A stretch of DNA of 64,000 nt from Pseudotabrizicola sp. (GCF_030684215.1 NZ_JAUXOV010000024.1:174050-238049); one strand, 5' to 3'. Positions 16,394 through 27,397 are shown, counted from the first letter of the stretch. Notes: generated from the sequence alone by a model not told the origin. A program made the numbers and translations.

Positions 16394-18358
16394 TCAGCCC
16401 CTGTTCATCCGGTTGTCGATCAGATCGTCAACCACCGATGGATCAGCAAGCGTCGAGGTATCGCCAAGCGCTCCGAAATCATTCTCGGCAATCTTGCGCA
16501 GAATGCGGCGCATGATCTTGCCCGAGCGGGTTTTCGGCAAGCCGGGGGCCCATTGGATCAGATCGGGCTTGGCAATCGGGCCGATCTCGGTGCGAACCCA
16601 GACTTCCAGCTCTTTGCGCAGCGCGTCAGTTGGGTCTACCCCGTTCATCAGCGTGACATAGGCGTAAATGCCCTGCCCCTTGATGTCGTGCGGATAACCG
16701 ACCACCGCAGCTTCGGCCACCGATTCATGCGCAACAAGTGCGGATTCAACCTCGGCCGTGCCCATGCGGTGCCCAGAGACGTTGATCACATCATCCACGC
16801 GCCCGGTGATCCAGTAGTCGCCGTCTTCATCCCTCCGACATCCGTCGCCCGTGAAGTAATAGCCCGGATATTGCGAGAAATACGCCTCCTCAAACCGTGC
16901 GTGATCGCCCCACAAGGTGCGCATCATGCCCGGCCAGGCGTCTGCAATACACAACACACCCACCGCCGCTGTTTCGGTTTGCAACTCGGCATTTGCCGGG
17001 TCCAGAATGATCGGCTTGATGCCGAAGAATGGCTTGGTCGCCGCCCCCGGCTTTTGCGGGATCGCGCCGGGCAATGGCGTGATCAGGTGGCCGCCGGTCT
17101 CGGTCTGCCAGAACGTATCGACAATCGGGCACTTCCCTTTGCCAACATGGGTGTTGTACCAGTTCCATGCCTCTGGATTGATCGGCTCACCCACCGTGCC
17201 CAGCAGTTTGAGCGAGGACAGGTCGTGCTTTTCGACCCACTCCGTACCCATACCCATCAGGCTGCGGATCGCGGTCGGCGCTGTGTAGAACTGGCTGACC
17301 TTGTGCTTGGCACAGACCTCCCAGAAGCGGCCCGCGTCGGGGAAAGTCGGCACGCCTTCAAACATGATCGTCGTCGCGCCATTCGCAAGCGGGCCATAGA
17401 TGATATAGCTGTGCCCGGTGACCCATCCCACATCGGCGGTGCACCAGAACACATCCCCATCATGATAGTCGAAGGTGTATTGATGCGTCATCGCGGCATA
17501 AACCAGATAGCCACCCGAGGTATGCACCACCCCTTTGGGCCGCCCGGTAGAGCCAGAGGTGTAAAGAATGAACAGCGGGTCTTCGGCATCCACCTCGACA
17601 TAGGCGCAATACGGTTTTGCCGCCGCCATCTCGGCCTTGACGTCAATGTCACGCCCCACAACCCATGTGGTCTGATCCCCGGTATGCTTGACAACAAGGC
17701 ACTTCACCCTGTCCGAGCAATCCAGCAATGCCTTGTCCGTGTTTGATTTCAGCGCCGTCTTCTTGCCGCCGCGCGGGGCAAAATCGGCAGTGATGACCAA
17801 TTTGGCCTCAGAATCGTTGATCCGGTTGGCCAGAGCGTCTGGCGAGAAGCCCGCAAACACGACCGAATGAATGGCACCGATCCGCGCGCAGGCCAGCATC
17901 GCATAGGCCGCCTCGGGGATCATTGGCAGGTACAGGACAACCCGGTCACCCTTGCCCACGCCATGCGCCTTGAGCACATTGGCCATACGCGAGGTGTTTT
18001 CCAGAAGCTGCGCATAGGTGATGTGCAACGACGGTGTCGCTGGATTGTCCGGCTCCCAGATAATCGCGGTCTGGTTAGCACGCTTCAGCATATGCCGGTC
18101 GATGCAATTTGCGCTGACGTTCAGCGTGCCGTCTTCGAACCATTTGATCGACACTTTGCCAAGGTCGAAGGTGCTGTCCTGCACCTTGGTGAAAGACTTG
18201 ACCCAATCGATGCGCTGCGCCTGCTCTGCCCAAAAGGCATCAGGATCGGCGACTGATGCGGCATACATCCGCGCGTAGCCATCCGCATCGACATGAGCAT
18301 TGGCAATAAAATCATCCGAGGCGTGGTAAGTGCCGGCTGCTGAACCCTGATCTGACAT
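16394..18358 (-). CDS. acs: acetyl-CoA synthetase (acetate--CoA ligase, AMP-forming)
   Basis: This 654-aa enzyme activates acetate to acetyl-CoA with ATP, releasing AMP and PPi. Visible family features are the N-terminal acyl-CoA synthetase region ([11 protein letters not shown]), the AMP-binding P-loop-like motif [19 protein letters not shown]-type text present as [24 protein letters not shown], and the C-terminal motif RSGKIMRR with K614, the lysine that is acetylated in homologues to switch the enzyme off. The ATG is preceded by GGAGG. It is the first gene of the minus-strand block and has its own 345-bp AT-rich upstream region with a promoter and two inverted repeats. Confidence 0.97.
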   Translation of the reverse strand: MSDQGSAAGTYHASDDFIANAHVDADGYARMYAASVADPDAFWAEQAQRIDWVKSFTKVQDSTFDLGKVSIKWFEDGTLNVSANCIDRHMLKRANQTAIIWEPDNPATPSLHITYAQLLENTSRMANVLKAHGVGKGDRVVLYLPMIPEAAYAMLACARIGAIHSVVFAGFSPDALANRINDSEAKLVITADFAPRGGKKTALKSNTDKALLDCSDRVKCLVVKHTGDQTTWVVGRDIDVKAEMAAAKPYCAYVEVDAEDPLFILYTSGSTGRPKGVVHTSGGYLVYAAMTHQYTFDYHDGDVFWCTADVGWVTGHSYIIYGPLANGATTIMFEGVPTFPDAGRFWEVCAKHKVSQFYTAPTAIRSLMGMGTEWVEKHDLSSLKLLGTVGEPINPEAWNWYNTHVGKGKCPIVDTFWQTETGGHLITPLPGAIPQKPGAATKPFFGIKPIILDPANAELQTETAAVGVLCIADAWPGMMRTLWGDHARFEEAYFSQYPGYYFTGDGCRRDEDGDYWITGRVDDVINVSGHRMGTAEVESALVAHESVAEAAVVGYPHDIKGQGIYAYVTLMNGVDPTDALRKELEVWVRTEIGPIAKPDLIQWAPGLPKTRSGKIMRRILRKIAENDFGALGDTSTLADPSVVDDLIDNRMNRG

Positions 18359-18505
18359 GTGGCTTTTCCTCCATCGCGGACAGGCCATTGCCCGCTTTCC
18401 GCAATCTGCACCCCGAAAAGACCGTCGCGCAGATCGCCCTCAACCCAATCTCATCATAGCGCCTTGTTAATTACATTGTAACCCATTTTTTTAAATGGAT
18501 TTTTT

Positions 18506-18534
18506 TGTAAATAAATTTTCTCATTAGGTGTCAA
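18506..18534 (-). promoter_or_regulatory. putative acs promoter
   Basis: On the minus strand, TTGACA (18529-18534) lies 17 bp from TTTACA (18506-18511). The -35 is perfect, the -10 is weak, as expected for an activated promoter. Transcription would start near 18499, leaving a 5' leader of about 140 bases before acs. Confidence 0.5.
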
Positions 18535-18554
18535 GTTTGAAAATTTCCGAAAAG

Positions 18555-18570
18555 TGGCAAAATTTTGCCA
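18555..18570. promoter_or_regulatory. perfect 16-bp palindrome upstream of the acs promoter (probable operator)
   Basis: TGGCAAAATTTTGCCA reads the same on both strands. Its centre is about 63 bp upstream of the predicted acs start, a classical class-I activator position. It lies in a markedly AT-rich stretch (about 18465-18570) unlike the surrounding GC-rich coding DNA. The regulator is not known. Confidence 0.6.
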
Positions 18571-18591
18571 TGTGTTTTCAAACGCCTGACC

Positions 18592-18609
18592 GATCACGGA
18601 CCGGTGATC
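18592..18609. promoter_or_regulatory. inverted repeat GATCAC-N6-GTGATC between sulP and acs
   Basis: Perfect 6-bp arms with a 6-bp spacer (18592-18597 and 18604-18609), with an inner ACCGGT palindrome. This could be a second operator for acs. The rest of the 18359-18703 gap holds no convincing gene. Confidence 0.35.
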
Positions 18610-18703
18610 TGAACCGTAAACATAACGTAGGGGAAGAAAAGACAGAAAATTGCTGCAACCGCAGCGGTGGCAAGGCCCGATTGGCCCACGAATCATGCTT
18701 GCG

Positions 18704-20359
18704 CTAACGTGCTGCTTCAGCTGCATCTACGTCGCCCAGATCAGACACGAACCGCACCAGCGGCTCTCGGGCCCCTTGCGCCAACAAAGTCCGGCGCACC
18801 TCGGGCCGCGCGGCAACAAGATAAAGCTGCCCACCCTTGCGCGCCACCTTATGCGCCAAAAGCTCAAACGACCGCGCACCGCTGGAGTCGATAAAGGGCA
18901 CATCGCTGAAATCCACGACAAAGGCGCGCGGGTAATCCGCAATCCGGTCAAGCACCACGCCCAGCCGGGCAGCGGCACCAAAGAAATAAGGGCCGTGCAG
19001 GCGATAGACCACCCTGTCCCGATCTACGCCTCCGCTTGTTTTCGCCTGTTCGTCCTGCGCTGTCTCGACCTCGGCCGCATCTGACATTCGCCTGATAAAG
19101 ACCAGCCCCCCCAAGGCAAAACCAACCACAATGCCTTCGGTCAGATCACGGAACACCACCAGCAGGAAGGTGACAATCACCACCATGGCATCGCCCTTGG
19201 ACGATTTCACAAGCGTCCAGAATTCCTCTTTTTCAGCCATGTTCCAAGCGACCACCGCAAGCAGTCCGGCAAGTGCTGCCAAAGGAATAAAGGCCGCCAA
19301 GGGTGCTGCAACCAACATGAAACCCAGCACAAACAGCGCGTGCAGCATTCCCGACACTGGCCCCCGACTGCCTGCCCGCACATTGGTTGCAGTGCGTGCG
19401 ATCGTGCCGGTCACGCAGAACCCGCCGAACAAAGACGTCCCCACATTCGCAATCCCCTGCGCCACCAGCTCGATATTGCTGCGATGTTGCCTGCCGCTCA
19501 TCCCATCCGCCACAACCGCCGACAACAGCGATTCAATCGCACCCAACAGGGTGAAGCTGACCGCATAGGGCAAAGCCTGCATCACCGCGTCAAAGCTGAT
19601 CTGCGGAAGCGACGGCGAAGGCGGCAAACGCGGAAGATCACCAAAGCGTGACCCGATGGTTTCAACCGGCAAGCCCGTCAGCGCAACAACCACCGCCGCC
19701 GTGACAATCGCGATCAACAGGTTGGGCCAACCCGGACGCAGCCGCTTCACCCCAAGGATCAGCGCAATCGTGCCAATCGCCACGCCAAAGGCCGCCGGGG
19801 TCGCAGTGCCTCGCGCGCCCCACAAAGTGCCGACCTTATGCAAGATTTCCGCAGGCTCCGGCCCGGCAAGAGACAGACCGAACAGGTCTTTCATCTGGCT
19901 GGCAAAGATGATCACCGCGATCCCGGCCGTAAAACCGACCGTCACCGGATAAGGGATGAACTTGATATAGGTGCCAAGGCGCAGCAACCCGGCCAGCACC
20001 AGCAACAGACCCGAAAGAAAGGTCGCAAGGATCAGCCCCTCTATCCCGATCTGCATCACACATGCAGACACCAGCACGATGAACGCGCCTGCAGGCCCGC
20101 CAACCTGATATCGGCTGCCCCCCAGTGCCGAGACCAGAAAGCCCCCGATAATGGTGGTGTAAAGCCCGCGCTCCGGCCCCACGCCGCTGGCAATGGCTAT
20201 GGCCATCGACAAAGGCAATGCAACGATTGCAACGGTCAGCCCGGCCAGAACATCGGCTTGAAAATCCCGCGCCGAATAACCTTCGCGCAGAACGGTTACC
20301 AGCTTTGGCAGGAATTCGTTGGGCGCCTCATCACGTTCGTCGGTCTTTTTGTCAGTCAT
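18704..20359 (-). CDS. SulP family anion permease with STAS domain
   Basis: This is a 551-aa inner-membrane transporter. The N-terminal part (about 38-430) is the SulP membrane domain with the motif DVLAGLTVAIVALPLSMAIA and the GGxxYQVGGPAGAF signature near residue 90. The C-terminal cytoplasmic STAS domain (about 445-545) contains VVDFSDVPFIDSSGARSF. SulP proteins carry sulfate, bicarbonate or dicarboxylates; the substrate cannot be fixed from sequence. No carbonic anhydrase or sulfur gene adjoins it. It is transcribed toward acs but separated by 345 bp with an independent promoter, so it is a separate unit. Confidence 0.93.
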   Translation of the reverse strand: MTDKKTDERDEAPNEFLPKLVTVLREGYSARDFQADVLAGLTVAIVALPLSMAIAIASGVGPERGLYTTIIGGFLVSALGGSRYQVGGPAGAFIVLVSACVMQIGIEGLILATFLSGLLLVLAGLLRLGTYIKFIPYPVTVGFTAGIAVIIFASQMKDLFGLSLAGPEPAEILHKVGTLWGARGTATPAAFGVAIGTIALILGVKRLRPGWPNLLIAIVTAAVVVALTGLPVETIGSRFGDLPRLPPSPSLPQISFDAVMQALPYAVSFTLLGAIESLLSAVVADGMSGRQHRSNIELVAQGIANVGTSLFGGFCVTGTIARTATNVRAGSRGPVSGMLHALFVLGFMLVAAPLAAFIPLAALAGLLAVVAWNMAEKEEFWTLVKSSKGDAMVVIVTFLLVVFRDLTEGIVVGFALGGLVFIRRMSDAAEVETAQDEQAKTSGGVDRDRVVYRLHGPYFFGAAARLGVVLDRIADYPRAFVVDFSDVPFIDSSGARSFELLAHKVARKGGQLYLVAARPEVRRTLLAQGAREPLVRFVSDLGDVDAAEAAR

Positions 20360-20433
20360 ATTCCGGCCCGGTCACTTGCATGACACACCCAAGCGCCTCA
20401 CATGGCGTTGTGTCAATTGTATTGGACCGGACA

Positions 20434-20919
20434 ATGACGAAACAATCAGACCCCGTTTTGCCCGCTGACGATGCCGCCCGCACTCTCGCGCGCGGTCTGA
20501 TGGCCGCATCTCACGCTGCGCTGTCTTATCTTGATGCCGAAACAGAGGCGCCCGGCATCAGCCGCATTGCCTTTGGCCTTGACCCGGATGGCAGTCCGAT
20601 GACGTTGATCTCATCGCTGGCAGCGCACACGGCCGCATTGCGCGCGCATCCAGCCTGTGCGCTGCTTTTGGGCGAGCCGGGCGCAAAGGGTGACCCTCTC
20701 ACCCATCCCAGACTGATGGTGCAGGCCCGCGCGGAATTCATTCCGGTCAACGCCGCCAACCGCCCGGTCCTGCGCGACCATTGGCTTTGCCATCACCCCA
20801 AGGCAAAGCTCTACATCGACTTTGCCGACTTTTCGCTTGTCCGTCTTGTCCCGGTGTCGGCCTTGCTGAACGGTGGCTTCGGGCGGGCGTTCCGTCTGTC
20901 GCCGGAAGACCTCGCATAG
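20434..20919 (+). CDS. HugZ-like pyridoxamine-phosphate-oxidase-fold (PPOX) protein
   Basis: This 161-aa protein has the split-barrel flavin/heme-binding fold typical of HugZ relatives. Recognisable parts are AARTLARGLMAASHAALSYL (start of barrel), LISSLAAHTAALRAHPACAL, the LTHPRLMVQARAEFI strand, HPKAKLYIDFADFSLVRL, and the C-terminal GGFGRAF motif. Known members bind FMN or degrade heme; short forms such as this lack the extra C-terminal DUF2470 part and often are annotated only as PPOX-class. The long upstream frame overlaps sulP on the other strand and was not used. It is a single-gene unit, divergent from sulP, ending at a convergent terminator. Confidence 0.87.
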   Translation: MTKQSDPVLPADDAARTLARGLMAASHAALSYLDAETEAPGISRIAFGLDPDGSPMTLISSLAAHTAALRAHPACALLLGEPGAKGDPLTHPRLMVQARAEFIPVNAANRPVLRDHWLCHHPKAKLYIDFADFSLVRLVPVSALLNGGFGRAFRLSPEDLA

Positions 20920-20922
20920 AAA

Positions 20923-20944
20923 GGGCGGCCACAACCGGCCGCCC
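20923..20944. terminator. convergent terminator
   Basis: GGGCGGCC-ACAACC-GGCCGCCC forms a perfect 8-bp stem, between the HugZ-like gene and the convergent beta-helix gene. Confidence 0.65.
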
Positions 20945-20973
20945 CCTCCGTAATATCTTGCCCCACGCGCGTG

Positions 20974-23262
20974 TCAGGTCGGGTTGTCGCACCGAATGGT
21001 GGCCAGCATCTTGCCCTTGACCGCCGATGGCCAGCGCAGATGCACCAGATTGCGGCTGGTTCCCTGCTCGTTCTGGACATAGGGCATCACATATTGCACC
21101 ACATTGGATGCGTTGGTGATCGCCCCGTCTGCCACCAGACTTTGCGTGTTGCGCACCCTTGCCCCAAACGGCATGAACGCGCCGCTGTCCACCACCCAGG
21201 TTGCGGCTTCCGTGTTCTGCGTGTGCAAAATTGTCAGCGGGTTCATCACAATCTGATTGATCCCGTTGAACGCGTTCGAGCCGAAATTGACATTGCGGAA
21301 CCGGCTGTAATCCAGCGTGCCGTTGGTGGTATCCACCGCCTCGACCCGGTCAACCGATCCGTTGACGGTGCGGAAAGTGTTGTCCGAAACACTCAGGCCC
21401 TGAATGAACTGGCCCGATCCCTTGGGGGCCATGACGATCCAGCGGAACCACGGCGCCACGTCGCTGGCAAAGAAGTGGTTGGCGACAATGGACATGTTGC
21501 CAAAGCTGAAGCCGGTGGTGAAATCAGGGTTGGCGTCATGCTCATTCGACCACTCGATAAAGCAATTGTCGACGTAATTGCCTGTAAACGTCAGCCGCGG
21601 ATTGGTCTGGGTGATGATCAACCCGGCGCGGCGAATGCCTGCCGGCGCGTTGTCACCCTGAAAGAAGTGATTGCCGCTGATCAGATGCCCGCCCCCATTT
21701 GCCACCATGAAATGCGCAAAACGCACAATGCGGTTGGACCGGATCTTGGTGTCATTGGCATTCACGTTCAGCGCAATCGTTGTGCGGTCTTGCGCCAGCA
21801 TCGGCTGTTCATTCGACCAGAACTGGCAGCCATCCACGATCAACCCCTGACACCCCGACCCGATAGAGGTGATGCCCCGGTCTTTTGGCCGGTTGAACAC
21901 ACAGTCACCAATGCGCGGGGTAAGCCCGACCCTTGGCAACATGACACCGGAGCACAGCCCGTTGCAGTTCAGGTCCAGCCGATCGATCTCGAACCGTGAC
22001 AGATCGTCAAAGCCGGAAAAATCCAACAGATACTTATAGCGCGTAAAGGTCAGCGTGCGGGTGCCCGCACCGCCCCACAGCGGCTGGCTCAGCGTGACGT
22101 TTCCGGTGCCAAGGTTCTTGTCGACAACATAAACCTCACGCCCCACCCCATTCCCGCTGACCCGTGCGCCCACCGGGATACTGGCAATGTTGGTCACCCC
22201 TGTCAGCCGGGTAGGCTGGCTGGGGTTATAGACCGTGCTGGACGTCACCGTCACAGTGTCCCAGCCCGGACCGGCAGCCGCATTCAACTGACCATTCGTC
22301 AGAAAGCGCCGCTGGGCAAAGGTGGTCAGGCCCGCAATTGCCGCCACATCCAATGGCTCGACCAGATCAACCCGCCGATCCGACAGATCCAGCGCCACAT
22401 GGTCGGTGAAATAGAACAGCGCCTGCAACGCTTTGCGAAAGCCCAGCAATTCATTGCCGAACGCGCTGGTATAGGTATCCAGATCATAGTTCCGCGTCAG
22501 CGCCAGCCGCACGTTATCAGGCTGAACCAGCGTGCCCTGAAAGCGGATCGGATTGTTGATCGTCAGGTTCCCCGCAATCCGGTACGTGCCGGCGGGCACG
22601 GTGACAGTGCGCCCCTGCGCAACACTGTCAGCCGCCGCAAAGGCAGCCGTGTCATCCGCCACGCCGTCACCCCGCGCCCCGAAATCCCGTACATCAACCG
22701 CGTCAAAGATATCGCGCAGGTAAATCCCTGTGATGTCCTCGATCTGGATATCATCAATCCGCACCACGCCGCCATTCGGGCCCGTCAGGTCAAGCCCGAT
22801 GTGGCCATAGGTTGCCGTGGCCCCCCATGCCATTGTCACGCCGCCTCGGCCACCCGCCCCGACAATCGCCGTAAGCTCAACCACCTGCCCATATTGCGAC
22901 AGCGCCACCGATGGCCCGGCCTGCACCACACCTGGCACATTGGTGCCGTTCGAGCGCCCCGCCCAGCCCGCAATCCGCACCGAAGGAAACGCGCCAGACA
23001 GGCACTTCACCCGCACCTTGACCTGCAAATACAACCCCGGCTGCATCGGAATCTGCTGAAAGCAGCGCAGCTTTTGTGTGGCTGCCGTCTTTTGCAATTC
23101 CAGCGCACCGCCAAAATCCTGATCCGCCGGAACATAGGCAGCGTTGGGCTGGCTGGCATAAGATCCCTGCCCCGGCAATCCGTCTTCCCGCGACCAAAGA
23201 GTCAGCCCCGCCGAGAATGGCGGCGGCATCAGCACCAGCCCGTCGGTAATCGCTTTGTTCAT
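20974..23262 (-). CDS. right-handed beta-helix (pectate-lyase superfamily-like) protein
   Basis: This 762-aa protein has an N-terminal jelly-roll-like part (about 30-185), then the tailspike/GH28-type motif DVRDFGARGDGVADDTAAF near residue 200, and a long parallel beta-helix with many Asn/Gly turns (for example ISGNHFFQGDNAP, FTGNYVDNCF, VSDNTFRTVNG) to about residue 680. Such proteins bind or cleave polysaccharides, as phage tailspikes, pectate lyases or epimerases. No signal peptide is visible at the chosen start (GAGGG ribosome site), so export would need another route. The next upstream gene is a glycosyltransferase 89 bp away, which suggests a surface-polysaccharide role. Catalytic residues cannot be named. 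Confidence 0.8.
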   Translation of the reverse strand: MNKAITDGLVLMPPPFSAGLTLWSREDGLPGQGSYASQPNAAYVPADQDFGGALELQKTAATQKLRCFQQIPMQPGLYLQVKVRVKCLSGAFPSVRIAGWAGRSNGTNVPGVVQAGPSVALSQYGQVVELTAIVGAGGRGGVTMAWGATATYGHIGLDLTGPNGGVVRIDDIQIEDITGIYLRDIFDAVDVRDFGARGDGVADDTAAFAAADSVAQGRTVTVPAGTYRIAGNLTINNPIRFQGTLVQPDNVRLALTRNYDLDTYTSAFGNELLGFRKALQALFYFTDHVALDLSDRRVDLVEPLDVAAIAGLTTFAQRRFLTNGQLNAAAGPGWDTVTVTSSTVYNPSQPTRLTGVTNIASIPVGARVSGNGVGREVYVVDKNLGTGNVTLSQPLWGGAGTRTLTFTRYKYLLDFSGFDDLSRFEIDRLDLNCNGLCSGVMLPRVGLTPRIGDCVFNRPKDRGITSIGSGCQGLIVDGCQFWSNEQPMLAQDRTTIALNVNANDTKIRSNRIVRFAHFMVANGGGHLISGNHFFQGDNAPAGIRRAGLIITQTNPRLTFTGNYVDNCFIEWSNEHDANPDFTTGFSFGNMSIVANHFFASDVAPWFRWIVMAPKGSGQFIQGLSVSDNTFRTVNGSVDRVEAVDTTNGTLDYSRFRNVNFGSNAFNGINQIVMNPLTILHTQNTEAATWVVDSGAFMPFGARVRNTQSLVADGAITNASNVVQYVMPYVQNEQGTSRNLVHLRWPSAVKGKMLATIRCDNPT

Positions 23263-23351
23263 ATCATCAACCCTCGCTTGGTCCTGTCGGCCAGCGGGAA
23301 CACCCCCGGCCATGCGAGGAAAAGGGCTATCAACAAAGGGTTAATGCTGGC

Positions 23352-24503
23352 TCAGACCACCGTGCGCTGCGGGGCCAGACACGCCGCGAAATGTGCCATG
23401 CGCTTGGAAAATTCATCATCAAAACCGTGGGCTTGGGCGAATGAGAGCCCCGCATTGGCAGCAGCAGTCAAGGCTCCGCGATCCTGCGCCGCAAGGGCAA
23501 TCTGGCGGGTCAGCGCCTGCCTGTCACCCAAAGGCACAGCCCAGCCCGCGCCCGACGCATCCACCATCCGGCCCCACATCTCATTGGCGTAGCCGACCAC
23601 CGGCACCCCGCAACCAAGGCTTTCCAGATAGGTACAAGACGGGTCCGCCTGCCGATGACAGCTGAGGAACAGATCGGCGTTGGCGCGCATCCATGGCACC
23701 AGAACGGTCTCAAAATCCACCGGATCGTGCAACCGCAACCGCCCCTGCAACCCCTTGGCGTCGGCTTGCAACTCGGCCTCCAGCGCGCCCGTCCCAAAGA
23801 CATCCAGCGTGAAGTCCACACCCGCCGCGACCAAAGCCTGCGCAATCGGTATCAGATCCTGTGCGCCCTTCATCGGCTCCAGCCGCCCCGAATGCACCAG
23901 CCGAAGCGGCCCCTGATGCGCCGCCTTGGCCGCCATGTCCTCTGGTGTCGCCATCATTCCGGCGCGCATCCTCCCATCCAGATACAGCATTGTGCGGGTA
24001 TTCAATCCGGCATAGGCATCAAACGCCGGGTATCCATTGCACTGGACCCCCGCCGCGCGCCGGAACGCCATGCGCCGCCGGGCTTCCATCCACAGGTTCC
24101 ACAGCGCTGACCAGCTCTTTCGGGCCACCCCACGATCCCGGTCCAATGCAACAATCCGCAGCCGGGTGCCAATCGTGTATTCCACCACAAACACCACTGG
24201 CACCGGGCCCCGGACCAGCGCCAAGGCCTCGGCCATATCCGCAGGTGCCGCGATCAGATCGGCCTGCGTCGCGGGCAGCGTCGCCCCGGCAGGCAAAACG
24301 ATCAGATCAAATCCCAAGTCCCAAGGCGCATATTCAGCCCCGAATGGCACCGAAGACGCCCCTTCCCACACCACAGCAGACAGCGTGCCATCCCACAGCG
24401 CCTGATGGGCGCGCATGCCTTCGACATATTTCACATCCAGCCGCAGCCGCCCATCGGGCAGACGGATCACAGGCGCGGGCGCGAGCATCAGCAGATGTGG
24501 CAT
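23352..24503 (-). CDS. glycosyltransferase family 4-like (GT-B fold)
   Basis: The 383-aa protein has the C-terminal GT-B nucleotide-sugar domain: VHSGRLEPMKGAQDLI near residue 210 and the ESLGCGVPVVGYANEMWG motif near 305. The N-terminal acceptor domain (about 1-190) is less conserved. The ATG with GGAGG upstream was chosen; the frame is open 61 codons further, but that part lacks family character. It is probably cytoplasmic and transfers a sugar to a polysaccharide or lipid acceptor. It is transcribed into the beta-helix gene 89 bp downstream, and the two may form a small glycan islet. Confidence 0.85.
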   Translation of the reverse strand: MPHLLMLAPAPVIRLPDGRLRLDVKYVEGMRAHQALWDGTLSAVVWEGASSVPFGAEYAPWDLGFDLIVLPAGATLPATQADLIAAPADMAEALALVRGPVPVVFVVEYTIGTRLRIVALDRDRGVARKSWSALWNLWMEARRRMAFRRAAGVQCNGYPAFDAYAGLNTRTMLYLDGRMRAGMMATPEDMAAKAAHQGPLRLVHSGRLEPMKGAQDLIPIAQALVAAGVDFTLDVFGTGALEAELQADAKGLQGRLRLHDPVDFETVLVPWMRANADLFLSCHRQADPSCTYLESLGCGVPVVGYANEMWGRMVDASGAGWAVPLGDRQALTRQIALAAQDRGALTAAANAGLSFAQAHGFDDEFSKRMAHFAACLAPQRTVV

Positions 24504-24597
24504 CAAACCTCCGGCATATGCCCTTTGATTGCCTGCCACCCTGATTGCAACAACAGGGCGCGGCGACGAAACAGCTTCATCGCCGCCGCAAACCAAT

Positions 24598-25089
24598 TCA
24601 AGTGGCCAAAGAAGTCCCGGCAGCATTGCGAATACGGTCCAACTTTCGTTTTGCGCTATCCTTGCGCACAAGGTCGGCCATTTCAACAGTCACCACCCGG
24701 CGCCCCACCGGCCACAGAGAAATTCCGGCAAGTTTAAAGGCTTGCAGCCCCAGCGGAATACCAATGATGGTCAGGCAATTCAGCACCCCTGCAACAAGGT
24801 AGCTAAGAAACAGGATCCAGCCAAAGGTGAACAACCAGATCAGGTTGAACACAAAGCCCACGGTCCCGGTCGTCGCAGTCATCGCCGTGACACCTTTCGC
24901 GTCAAGCTCGCGCACATGCACGACCTCTTTGCCAAAAGGCCAGGCCGAAAGCCGAGCCATTTCCAGCGCCGCCCGTGTCAGGGGCAGCCCCACGATGCTC
25001 AGGGCAAAAACAGCCGCGCCGATCAACCAGAACAGTGCGGTGATCGCCCCACCAAGAACAAACCAGATCACATTTCCCGCAAAACGCAT
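24598..25089 (-). CDS. YccF domain-containing membrane protein
   Basis: This 163-aa membrane protein consists of two repeats of the YccF domain, each with hydrophobic helices and the motif pattern NxIWxxxxG...GIPxxxxxxxxAxxxxWPFG: NVIWFVLGGAIT ... IVGLPLTRAALEMARLSAWPFG (in outline), and NLIWLFTFGWILF ... IIGIPLGLQAFKLAGISLWPVG (in outline). Its function is unknown. GGAG lies six bases before the ATG. It is a single gene between the groESL terminator and the glycosyltransferase gene. Confidence 0.88.
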   Translation of the reverse strand: MRFAGNVIWFVLGGAITALFWLIGAAVFALSIVGLPLTRAALEMARLSAWPFGKEVVHVRELDAKGVTAMTATTGTVGFVFNLIWLFTFGWILFLSYLVAGVLNCLTIIGIPLGLQAFKLAGISLWPVGRRVVTVEMADLVRKDSAKRKLDRIRNAAGTSLAT

Positions 25090-25153
25090 TTAAATCTCCA
25101 ATGATGCTTATGGCTGTGTGGGTGAGGGCGAAACATGGCCAAAGCATGGAAAA

Positions 25154-25177
25154 GGGGCGGCCCTTTCGGACCGCCCC
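25154..25177 (-). terminator. groESL terminator
   Basis: GGGGCGGCCC-TTTC-GGACCGCCCC has one mismatch in a 10-bp stem. On the minus strand it is followed by TTTT. It lies 45 bp after the groEL stop. Confidence 0.8.
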
Positions 25178-25222
25178 CGGTTTCCTGACGGAAACGACAG
25201 TTCAGATGATACAAGCCTAAGC

Positions 25223-27212
<1,990 letters not shown>

Positions 27213-27247
27213 CTGGTAACACTCCCTTAGGTTCCACGTTTAATCTT

Positions 27248-27274
27248 TTAGCACTCACTCTGGGCGAGTGCTAA
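27248..27274 (-). promoter_or_regulatory. CIRCE element (HrcA operator)
   Basis: TTAGCACTC-N9-GAGTGCTAA matches the canonical CIRCE inverted repeat exactly. It sits at the predicted transcription start of groESL and 36 bp upstream of groES. Confidence 0.97.
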
Positions 27275-27281
27275 CGAGCCG

Positions 27282-27310
27282 TATTTAGGCACCGAATGGC
27301 CGCCTGTCAA
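27282..27310 (-). promoter_or_regulatory. groESL promoter
   Basis: On the minus strand, TTGACA (27305-27310), a 17-bp spacer and TAAATA (27282-27287). The predicted start at about 27275 abuts CIRCE, so bound HrcA would block initiation. Confidence 0.85.
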
Positions 27311-27397
27311 CCAGTCTGCGCACTGCATCTGGCTAGATTTTTACTTGGAATCGCGCGCGCCACCTGCCACCTTCGCGGCACATTCAAAGGGGTTTCC

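Noticed and set aside
16322..17746. 474-codon plus-strand open frame opposite acs and adk
   Set aside because: Antisense shadow of two intact enzymes.
18454..18726. 90-codon minus-strand open frame in the acs upstream region
   Set aside because: It starts inside sulP, spans the AT-rich promoter and palindrome, and has no ribosome site or family-like sequence.
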